Shown piece after piece: positions 54,301-64,000 of a stretch of DNA of 64,000 nucleotides (within the stretch, counting starts at the first letter, position 1; every line of letters begins with the position of its first letter). A program made the translations under genes and the position numbers. The notes beneath the pieces were generated by a model. That model saw only the letters and a program-made list of their open reading frames with translations, was not told the origin of the DNA and ran no database searches. The DNA is from Symsagittifera roscoffensis (taxonomy: Eukaryota; Xenacoelomorpha; Acoela; Convolutidae), in contig NC_087071.1 of assembly GCF_963678635.1 (NCBI RefSeq), positions 12,043,088 to 12,107,087 on the forward strand, written 5' to 3'.

Positions 54301-54921
54301 TGTACTGCCTCAAATCAAAGTATTTACACTTTTAATGACCGAACATTTTGCTCAAGGTATTTAAAAAAGAAAGCTACTTTGGAAGAACACAAACCTCTAC
54401 AATTGCTTTTTGCTCGTGTATTAACCAATAGCCAGTTAAGTGAACAGCCATTTGTTCAGTATAAATTGGTTTTTTTTCTACAACTAAAATTAACACTTGC
54501 AGCAGGCCAAAATCGGCGTGATTAAGTTTAAAATACGTAGTTGTTGTTTTGAGAACACAGATTTTAAAAATTGCTGAGATTTTTTGAAAAATTGTCCAAG
54601 CTTTCCACATTTTTTCAAGCATTTGTTTCAAAATTAAACTTTGCTCCCACTACCTCAGAAAACGAATGTATTTTTTCTGGATTTCTTCTTCAATTAATGA
54701 AAAATTCAGTATGTTTGCACGTACCGTCCATGTGAACAATCTCCCCCCAAAAATTAAATCGCAAATTCAAGCCGCAATGCCTGCATGCACTACGCTCATA
54801 TCTGATTGGCTGAAAAATAATTTTTTTTAACCAAGTGAGCAATCTCCCCCTATTTTCATTCAGGGGGGATATAGTTCAATTGGTCCTTACGTTCTTATTT
54901 CTTACACAGCGACAGTTTTAT

Positions 54922-57872
54922 TTATTTTATTTCAGTTATCACAATGATAAGAAACGCCAGAAACCCAATTAGAAGAAAGGATGCGTAGCCGATTAGAAAG
55001 ACGCGGTCAATTATATTTGCTAATCTCGACCATGCAAGACTTGCTGCTTTGGAGTTCATCTGAGCTTCGTCATCTCCGGTTGATTCAGTTTGTTCGGCTG
55101 TTTCTACGCGAGTGATTTGGTCCATTTGGTTAAGTCGGCTTGAAACCTCGTTTTTCTCTTCAGAAATGAGAGTCAAAAGCCATTTTGGAGCTGGTTTCCC
55201 TTGATCCGCATTGAAATGAATTTTAGCTATTAACACACACTCAATTACTGAAAGAGCTACCATCATAATTTGGAAAATAACGTATACTCCAATCAATGGA
55301 AAATCTTTTTCCCCACTTGCAGGTAAAATTTCGGACAGAACCAGGAGTTCTAGTATTTGAGACAGTAGAACAGTAATTGCCAGGGAAACCTTTTCTCCCG
55401 ATTCCGGAGGAAGGATAAGTGCAAGAACTGAAATTAGTCCCATCAGAATTGTGGGAATTAAAATGACAATTATGTAGTAAGTCGGATGTCTTTCCAAATG
55501 TAACGTGTATTCAAGTCGGTCATAAGTATAATTGTAGGACTTTGCATAGAAAATTTCCTCTTTCGCTCGGTAAGTTACAGGTTCTTGTAGCTTCCAATTC
55601 GACGATTGTTGGAAAAAAACGAGATCCAGTTTTTCAGGATGGGAGAATTCGGGATCTGTTGTCAGACGATAGTCATTTTGGGTCGAAATCCATTGACCAG
55701 CATGGAAGGTACACACCTAAAAGCGATTAGAGTTTTTTCATGAAAAACATAGCTTGAAATACCCTAAAAGTTTAAGCAAGTTATTTAAGTCTGACTCTGA
55801 TTTGGCTACGGGCAATTCTTGAGAAAAATGATCAAAAAGTGGCAAATTGATATTTTTGACAAATGTGCAATTTGGCACCCTTATTTTTGAGGCAATTATG
55901 TTTTGTTGTTTTTGCCGAATGTTTTTTTTTTAATTTTGTGAGTTTTTTTGATCAGAAAGCGCTGAAAAAAACTTCAAATGAAAACTAATTTTACTCAAAC
56001 TGATAGCTAAATTTTTGTGGTTTAAGCAAAATTTGATTCTCATATTATAAATCTAATTGTTGATACAAAAAATCAAAATAAAAAAATATGAATAAGGAAA
56101 AAAGTACCTGAGTGTCGAATGGAAATAGTCGTACACGAAGATTGCATGTCAATTTAACATTAACGACACCACTGTCTGGAACCACCAGTCCGTTGTAAAA
56201 AATATACTGCCCGTCGAATGATTTGTAAACCACTTCAGTCGCTTCCAGGAAAGTCACATCAGGGTTCCAGACGGTGCCTCCAAGTTATTTTTCAGTTAGT
56301 TAGTTTCCTCAAAGCCATTTTTGAAGCTCTCAAATCATCAATGTATCAATACACACTACAGTTAGGAAGAAAAATACGGAACAACATTTTGACGTTTATA
56401 TAGTACGATCCAATTTGATCAAAAATTTTGGTTTTAGCCTGCCAAAATTCGTTCAAACAGTTTTTGGTTTATTGTTTTCTGCTTCAAATTTAATTTAGAA
56501 GATTCAAATTTGAATTTCAACGCCATTTCGAAATAATATTGTATTTAAACTCCGAGTATTTTTAATATTGAGAATTTTGCTAGCGAGCATGGTTATTAGG
56601 TATAAAACGTTCCGACTTCTAAAAAAAATAGATCAATGTGGGATGGTTTTTATTTACTTCAACCAATTTTTTTTAAAAAAATTGCAGAGCTCAGTTCGAA
56701 GGTGTAATCTAGTATTCCCAAACCGTTTTTTTTTTCTATGCTAAATGCACTTTGTGCTTAGGAAAATTGCTCGCTTAACTTTTTGAAGACTTCAGCTATG
56801 ATGCTGTAAGCCTAACAAGAATCCGACTTGGTTTCGAATTGAAATCAAAATGTTTCGAACTGAAATCAAGCAAACTAATTGGTCCTATTATTTTCTTATA
56901 ACTACCAAATTATTGTAGCTTAATGTTTTATATTAACAATCCCAGCTTTATTTTTTACCAAAAACCTGGCGAAAAAATTTTAGAATCCCAATTAAGGGCA
57001 GTCGGAATATTCAGTTCTTCGTTCATAAATCCGAGAAGTCTTGTTCATGAACAAGGTTTTTTCGAAAAAAACATCCGCTACTCGAATGGTCGAAAATTTC
57101 ACATCTTACTTACTACATCTCTACATCGTGCCAGAAAAAAGTTTGCACCACTGTGACCCAAAGTTTTTGTCAAAACTTATTGGAAACAAATAAAATGAAC
57201 TAAAAAGAATCAAAGATTTGTCCTGATATTTCAGCAATCTGTTTTATATGTTTCAGGGATTCATTTGATTATAAACAACTGAAACCTCATTGAACTTTTG
57301 GAAGAGAACAAATTTTCAGATAAGAGAAGAAACTTTGTCGAGTGCTCTTGAAAATTAAGCACAAAAAACTAGTTTGAAATTGATTTCTACAAAGCCGAAA
57401 AAATTCTCTCAACCATATTTGATATGAAATAACGTATTGTATAGCATTTTTTCATTTTTTTGCACGTACAGTTTTGCTCAATGTCTCTATCACTCATTTT
57501 GATCCTAAATTTTTTTTATGGTTGTTAGTTACTTTCTCAAAAAATGGGAAACTAACAAAAAACACCTTTTAATAAAGAGAATCCAAGAAAACCAGTCATG
57601 TTTGGATCCCAGTTTATGTTAGTTACACGGTATGAAAGGTAAGTCCACAATTTGACGTTAATTGTTCCTTCTTTTTTATCTACTCCCAGAATTTGATAAA
57701 TATCGGCAAGTAAAAATACTGATCGGTTTATCAAATTAGAAGGAGGTGAATGTTTTGTTAAGTTTTTTCTAACTGATTTCACAAAACGTTCTTCCTCGTC
57801 GCTATCAAGAAAACAGTTTAAGCGAAAGAAAAATAGTGCCAAAATAAGAACCGAAATTTGGATAGAAACCAT
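54922..57872 (-). CDS. Cys-loop receptor, cation-type nicotinic-like subunit, three exons
   Basis: Exons 57,872-57,566, 56,277-56,108 and 55,716-54,922 join in frame (phases 1 and 0; acceptors GGAG| and CTTTTAG|) to 423 residues. N-terminal signal peptide (about 1-20). The Cys-loop is Cys147-x13-Cys161 across the second junction, with LFPFDTQ inside. M1 is about 238-261, M2 about 267-290 preceded by SGEK (intermediate acidic ring, cation selectivity) and with Leu at 9', M3 about 299-323, a short ~70-residue cytoplasmic loop, M4 about 396-420. Loop C lacks the vicinal Cys pair, so this is a non-alpha-type subunit that would need partners for acetylcholine binding. Family role: pentameric ligand-gated ion channel in the plasma membrane. 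Exon 1 is short for the family. Start is the ATG before the signal peptide; stop TAA. Confidence 0.88.
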
Positions 57873-60373
57873 TTCGCTAAAAAAATATTGCCGATGATTT
57901 AAATCAAATTAGTTTTAAAGAAGCATTGTACCGCGCAAAGTAATCAAAAGCAAATTGCCTCATTAAAATTCAATAATCAGGCAAATTCAACCATCAAAAA
58001 TTCAAGGATGGTAATATAAATTCATCAATTTAGATTGAAAAGAAAAAGTGTGTGAGGTAGGAATATTGAGTAAATTATCTTTGCGCGACAGAATAATTTT
58101 TTGAAAAAACTACCTTACGAAACTGAAAAATATCTAAAATATTGAGAGTTATGATTTGAATTTCAATAAAATATACTATAAAATTTGCTAAAAATATTCG
58201 CTTGGTCATGATCTGAGAAAATAATACAAAAAACTTTTGTGAAAGATCCAATAAAATTTTTGTAGGGTTGTTAAAAATTTATTGGAATCAATTTTAAGTT
58301 TTTTAACCTTCGAAATATTTTATTTTTAGTTCCAATAAAATAACTAAAAATCACTTTTATCACCACCAAAAACGTTTTTCTGAAACAATTAATATTTTCT
58401 CAAGCATGATTTTTTTAAGATGAAATTTAACCTTAATTGCCTGTGTTTACACAGTGCTGTTGAGTATTTTTTTTCAAAACAATATTGTTTGAGATAATCT
58501 TTCAAAATATTATATGTACACTTTAGTTTTTTTATCCTAGTTGTATTGCTGACTTCTTGCTAAAAAAAATTGTTTGTCTGGCTCAACGTATGATTCATTA
58601 ACTTAAAAACTTTCAAAGTTTCACAACAAAATTTCCTCACTCATAACTGCAACAAAATGTTTTTTTTTTGTTAAATTCGTCAATAGAAAAACACAATTAC
58701 GGAAAAAAAGTACGTTCAACCTCTTAAACTCAATTGTTGCCCAATTAAATGCGTATTGTTTAACGGTCTTTGGTGGAAAACCCAAGATGCTATGTCTGAT
58801 AGCCTGGTATTGAATAAACGTTGAAGAGCCTTAGTTTTTTCAACATGATCATTTTGTATAACTACTACTTGTGTGTTGCCTGTGTGTCGTAATGTAATTG
58901 AAAAAAAAAGATTTAAATACAATATTTTTCCAACAAAAATCTAGTTATTAAAAATGAAATATTAAAGATTTCAATGAGTATCAAATAAAAAAAATAGAAT
59001 ATAACGAGAGGCTGGATTCAGTGGAAAAGAAATATTATGAAACAGCAATTTTCAAGCTACAAGAAAACCTTCTTTACGTTTTTATTGACAAAACATTATC
59101 TAATTTTGAGTTTGAGCGAATTTCGTTTAAGAAGCTATCATAATTTCTTGTTGCTTATTAACATGATTTTTTCCAGAATTTTTTTTGATTTTTATTGATC
59201 TCATGGTACCAAGGGTACTTCATGTTTAATGGAAGTTTTCACACTTTGATACAATTGTATCTCGACTAGCCCAGAGATTACCTCTAACAACGTTTTTTCC
59301 GCTCCAAGTGATTTATACTTTTTCTTCAACTTCTCCAAACAGAGTCAATCAGTTACCTGATCTTTATTATATTATGACAAAAATCACAAAATACATTTAG
59401 CATAATTGAAACATTTTTCGATAAATTTACGCTGAAGTAGAAAATGCTGACGGTGAAACAAAAACTTTCCTCCAAAAGTGCCAAAACAATCTTTCAAAAA
59501 ACCTCATTTTGAATGAAACTCCTTGCAACAAAAACAGAATAATTTTCTATGCTTCACAATTATAGTTTCCCAGGTAACACTGTAAATTCGAGATCTACGG
59601 TTTCCTGCGGCAAGAAGAAATTATGTTTACTGAAGTTTTTTCGAATATCAAATTTTAGACCAAGAGTTTCATTCCAGTTTTGTTAAAAATAAAAGCAGAA
59701 TTGTGAAAAAAAATGAAGTTTTGAAACCGGAATTTATCATTTTACTGATTCTTATTGTTTAGTTGCAGCATATGCATCCTCAAAAAATTAGAAAGATCAC
59801 ATTAGATCTTTTTTCTACTTATTCACTTTCTTTGTTTTTTGAGAAATCCGAGAAAGTTGAAGCACAGTTTGAAATATAACGCATTTTTGGTTAAAAAAGT
59901 AGAAGCAAAGGTGAGAGAGACAAAACATAGGTCGAGCAACGTCAACGCATAGGTCGAACAAGTCAAAACGTAGGTCAAACAAACCGTAAACCGAGGTGAA
60001 AATCTCAAAAAAATACAAAAAAAACTTCAAATTAAGCAAATAATTCGAGACCATTTAAATTAAAATTGACTAAATTTGGTGGAACCAAAATAAGCAGTGA
60101 GAAAAATTTTAAAACTGTTAGATCTATAAAGCATAAGAAAAAATTTAATCGAGATCATCACAAACTTTGTAGCAAAATATATTTTCTGCTAAATTCGACT
60201 TCGATTTTGATTTAGTGACAAATCTTAGTCTTTAGTTGACCAAAACGTCGCTATCTGGGATTTTTCTTATTTGAATCTTACAGCTTCTTACGAATATAGG
60301 CTCTGAAAGTATTAGAAGACAGTAGTTTTTCTCATAAGAAAATTGTAAGTTAAGAACTTTTCTTACAAGAAAA
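57873..60373. other. Upstream region of the receptor gene; no confident gene
   Basis: AT-rich. A 68-codon minus-strand frame at 58,716-58,922 (…NDHVEKTKALQRLFNTRLSD…) looks weakly coding-like but is unsupported. Overlapping tandem words GTAGGTCAAAC/ATAGGTCGAAC lie near 59,930-59,990. Confidence 0.35.
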
Positions 60374-61613
60374 CATTACGAGGCCAAACTGTGCATTCTG
60401 TGCATTGTATGCGGATTCCACAACAAGTCAAAATCGAATTTGTCGCGGAATCCACATCATTGCTACTTTTTAAAAAAATTTTCTTTGCTGTTATGGATTC
60501 CACAAACAAATACTTAAAACACTGTTCCGCTCAAAATCGCTCGAAAAATAGACGAATTTGCGGAATCCGCAACCGTATTTGCGGAATCCAAAACAGTTTA
60601 TGGAGTCCACAGACAAACATTAAGACATGTGTATAGTTAAATTGAGCTGTTGAGGAATCCGCAACTGTAAGTTGAATCCACAAAGTGTTTGTGGAATCCG
60701 CAATTTTGTTTGCGGATTCCCTTTACATATATGTATATATGTAGTAGCCTTTAAAATTATTTCTTTTTATATACATGATTTGATTTCACTGTAATAGAAA
60801 TTTACTAGAATAGAAAGTTACTAGAATAAATCAGTGTTTGGGATTAATGGATTCCCAATTACTGACCAGTATTTGGGATCGATGAAATCTCAAATACTGA
60901 ACTAATTCGACAATTTGCTATGCGTTGGGTTTCTAATCACTCTCAACGTAATGACTCCAAATAATGAATTTCTTCCATATTTATTCCACACTATTCCAGT
61001 TTTTGAGATTCCATCATTCCCAAATACTGAACAGTATTTGAGATCGATGGCATCCTAAATACTGACCTAATTTGTCGATATGCTCCATACACTCTCAACT
61101 CAATGACTTCAAATATTGAAATTATTCGGTGTTGTCTTTCCAAAATATTAAAAGATGACATCCACCGATTTAGGTAACCAATGTTTTAAGACTTGTTCGT
61201 GGATTCCGCTGACAATGGTTAAGTCTTAGCTTTTAATTTCCGCCTTGCTAGAAATAAGCATTCCAGCTCAGCTTTTAATTGTTCATATGCAAGTTCAGTA
61301 TTGAACAAATTTCGGAATCCACCTACAGTTTGCGGAATCCTCTTACATTTGCGGATTCCGCTTACATTTTTGCTGAATCCACTTACAATTGCGGAATCCA
61401 AAACAACTAGCTATATTTGCTTGTTGCGGAATCCGCGACACAACAAATGTGCCGACAACATTTACGTTACACTCCTATGTACGCGGAATCCACGGTTTTG
61501 TAACTGGAATCCACTTACATTTTGGAACATGTTTAAAGATTAGTTTTTGGAATCCAGGAACATACAAACACAAATCTGTGCGCCTCTCCAGTGCACAGTT
61601 TGGCCTCGTAATG
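60374..61613. mobile_element. 1.24-kb TIR element with subterminal GCGGAATCC arrays
   Basis: The ends CATTACGAGGCCAAACTGTGCA (60,374-60,395 and inverted at 61,592-61,613) are a perfect 22-bp inverted repeat, confirming element borders. About ten GCGGAATCC/GGATTCC words lie in the left 350 bp and about ten in the right 400 bp. The centre (60,840-61,090) has a different repeated motif, CAGTATTTGGGATCGATG / CAAATACTGA. No transposase gene. No clear target duplication was seen, so superfamily is open. Confidence 0.85.
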
Positions 61614-62784
61614 AATTGATGATAGCATTTTTTCCCAAATAGGTTTTCAAAATTTTTGTGCTTTTATGTATAAAAATTTTCCCAACGCCAGTTCAAAAAT
61701 TCTCTCTTGTCACAGAAAACAAAAAACAATAACGAAAACTCGTATGCCAAAAAACTCGTTTGGCTTCATGAGTATACTGCAAAACCCACTAACTTTATAC
61801 AATTAGTTTTTTCTGATAACTAGAAATTTTGACGATATATAAGTGAGCCCGTTTATACAACACGCCCGCAGCCATTTGACATGATTCGTCAAAGTTGATT
61901 TTTGTTGCCTCCAAAATAATTTCAAACGGTTATTTACAGACAAGTAGCAGGTAACAGGTTCAAAGAAAAAAAATACAAACTTTTTGCTTCGTAATACATT
62001 GAAACCTTATACAAATTTTTTACATGCATAAGTTTGAAAAAAAGCACAAAAGTCCTAAAATTCGAAATTTGGAAAAAAAAAATTGATTTTATCTGTTATT
62101 ACGGTACAAAAAACAAGTTAAAAATATTTTTGGGTGACTTTTTTTTGAATTGAACTTGAAGTTGTAAGATAGACAAAAATTCCTACAAATCTTCCTACAA
62201 ATAAGTTCTATGATAGGGCATTTTTTAGGATGGTCAACCCTGGGTAGTTTTTTGATCCAGAAATTTTCTCAAACTTATGACGTTTACAAATATGTAACAT
62301 CCTCATCCCACATCTACAAAAAAAAAGATTTCAAAAACTCTGAAATTAACAACAAAAACATTGAAAAAGTCGATCCTTAGACCCATCTGAAAATATTCAT
62401 ATTAGACTAACAAAGTGAGCAGTCACTGAGCAGAAAAATGTAAAAAACCACAATAAGCAGCTAGGCAAAATGCAAATAGTTGATTTCTGATTGGCAAAAA
62501 ATGCCTGTGATGAAATCTAAGATCTCCCCTGTTAATTAAACTGAGTCAATTTCAAACTATTGAATTAAATTTAAAGTGAAAAATGTTGATTTGAATATTC
62601 ATAAAAGTTTTAGAAATAATATTGCCATCTACAACATTCTCAACATTTGCGAAATTGCTCAAAACTGTTAGCATACGGGTTCAAAATTGGCCTTTAAGAT
62701 GCTGCAGTCAGTTTTCTTGGATTTCTTATTACAACGGTTGACGTGGAACTCATTGCAATGCAATCCACTTCAATTGCATATGTT
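61614..62784. other. No gene seen
   Basis: AT-rich non-coding sequence without strong repeats or open frames. Confidence 0.4.
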
Positions 62785-63052
62785 AACAAGACTGCTCGTA
62801 TCAGGGCGAAGCCCTGAAAGTTCCGACTGCCTCTTAAAGTTTATGGAGCAGTAAAAACATAAACAAAATAAAAAAAATTGATTGAAATAAAATAAAATGA
62901 AAAAAAAAATTTCTCTAAACTTAGAAAATTTTTCTATGAAAATCATCCCCCACACACCATATAAAGCACAAAACAATAGATTTCGCTCCTTGTAACAAAT
63001 CAATTATGGCAAATAAGCTTCTTTCAACCAATTTAGAATGATTTCTAAGACC
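62785..63052 (+). repeat. Repeat family R1 copy, 3' truncated
   Basis: Begins AACAAGACTGCTCGTATCAGG and stops at ATGATTTCTAAGACC, where the next full copy begins. Contains the perfect hairpin TCAGGGC-GAA-GCCCTGA. Confidence 0.85.
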
Positions 63053-63600
63053 AACAAGACTGCTCGTATCAGGGCGAAGCCCTGAATGTTCCGACTGCCT
63101 TCAAGGTTTATGGAGCAGCAGTAAGAACATAATAAAAATTAAATGAAATAAAATAAAACGAAATTTTTTTTTCTAAAATTTGAATTTTTTAAATGAAAAT
63201 CATCCCCCCACACGCCATATAAAGTACAAAAAGATAGATTTCGTTCCTTGTAACAAATCAATTATTGCAAATAAGCTTCGTTCAACCAATTTGAAACGAT
63301 TTATAAGACGGATTAAATCTCCGCTTACGCGTTAATAGCGCGAATTATATCGCGCGTTAATTGTCCCAAATTGGTCAAAATGGCCACAATGGCAATCTTT
63401 AAACCCTCAGAACTTAACGAAAATTGATCATAAGTGAAATATCTTTTCAAATTCAAGCTCAGGACAACAATACTTTTCGAATGATATAAAAAAAATTCCG
63501 TTAAAAATGGCTAGTTAAAAAGTCGAAATTTGTCTGAAGAAAAAAAAACCCACCCCTAGCACAAATATTCCGTTACTTTCGTATCGAAAGTCGGAACAAA
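63053..63600 (+). repeat. Repeat family R1 copy, full length
   Basis: Begins AACAAGACTGCTCGTATCAGGGC and ends TCGAAAGTCGGAACAAA. Best reference copy of the family in this window. It holds the same TCAGGGC-GAA-GCCCTGA hairpin and an internal ATAGCGCGAATTATATCGCGC palindrome-like word. Confidence 0.85.
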
Positions 63601-64000
63601 AAGCTCGGGTTGTGCATTCACTTGCTCAATCGGACGAAATTTTACACTCAATTTTACCACGTTTATACTTTGTAGTATGTAAGAAATCAGATAAGCAATT
63701 TTCGAACAGATTTTCTGCTCATATTGGTCACAGTTCGGTGTAACCAATCTGCGAATATCCAATATGAGTCACATAATGTTAAATTGAATTTCAGTAGTAC
63801 AAAAAATCAGTGAAATGCTGATGGATTTCCTAAATGGATTCTGTAGTTAAATCATGCATTCAAAATCGTTTTTGTTTCACAAATACCTTTTAAACATCTT
63901 TTGGAGGAAAAACAAACAGAACCTCAAAGAAGTTTTTTTTTTATCGTTTTGAACATGATTACTTGTAATTCGTTGCCACTAAAATCATGTTTCCAAGCCC
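63601..64000. other. No gene seen
   Basis: AT-rich sequence to the end of the window. Confidence 0.4.

Noticed and set aside
57043-57058. Perfect 16-bp palindrome CTTGTTCATGAACAAG in receptor intron 1
   Set aside because: Single occurrence, no context; may be chance in intronic DNA.
1-64000. CRISPR arrays, bacterial operons or prophage
   Set aside because: Spliced animal genes and eukaryotic transposons dominate; no regularly spaced repeats with unique spacers were seen.

Overview
The window is AT-rich metazoan nuclear DNA. It holds two spliced animal genes, one single-exon gene, and several families of transposable elements. Nothing in it fixes the species. Short introns, a globin with ancestral intron positions, a divergent cation-type Cys-loop receptor and Polintons in such DNA suit an ecdysozoan invertebrate, and a nematode is plausible; this is inference.

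Layout: 0-6.7 kb holds decayed, tandemly duplicated Ty3-like LTR retroelement remnants. At 7.5-8.8 kb (minus) is an intact RING-finger gene with many membrane segments. From 9.8 to 16.2 kb lie two copies of a TIR element, a broken reverse transcriptase element of the endonuclease-tailed type, an internally deleted derivative of it, a GC-rich 30-bp minisatellite and a tRNA-like SINE. At 17.4-19.5 kb (minus) is a strongly decayed Polinton remnant (basic core-like protein followed by major capsid protein). From 19,925 to 37,331 lies a full-length Polinton/Maverick of 17.4 kb with about 240-bp terminal inverted repeats and a near-perfect 6-bp target duplication. It carries protein-primed DNA polymerase, protease, major capsid, pX-like, minor capsid, integrase and packaging ATPase genes, plus several unrecognised genes. 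Nearly all of the recognisable ones carry frameshifts or stops.

From 39,431 to 44,854 is a structurally complete LTR retrotransposon with 5-bp target duplication but internally deleted coding region. A globin gene (46,571-49,911, plus, 3 exons) has introns at the classical B12.2 and G7.0 positions. A Cys-loop receptor subunit (57,872-54,922, minus, 3 exons) is apparently intact. The rest is repeats: at least six copies of one roughly 500-bp family, an array of TTATAATCGATTATAA-type palindromes, a 1.24-kb element packed with GCGGAATCC motifs between perfect 22-bp inverted ends, and small foldbacks.

Functionally, the host genes (RING protein, globin, receptor) are unrelated to each other. The Polinton genes form one virion-plus-replication module that is now degraded. 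Exon boundaries and breaks were worked out by hand from frames, splice signals and family conservation; no database search was possible.
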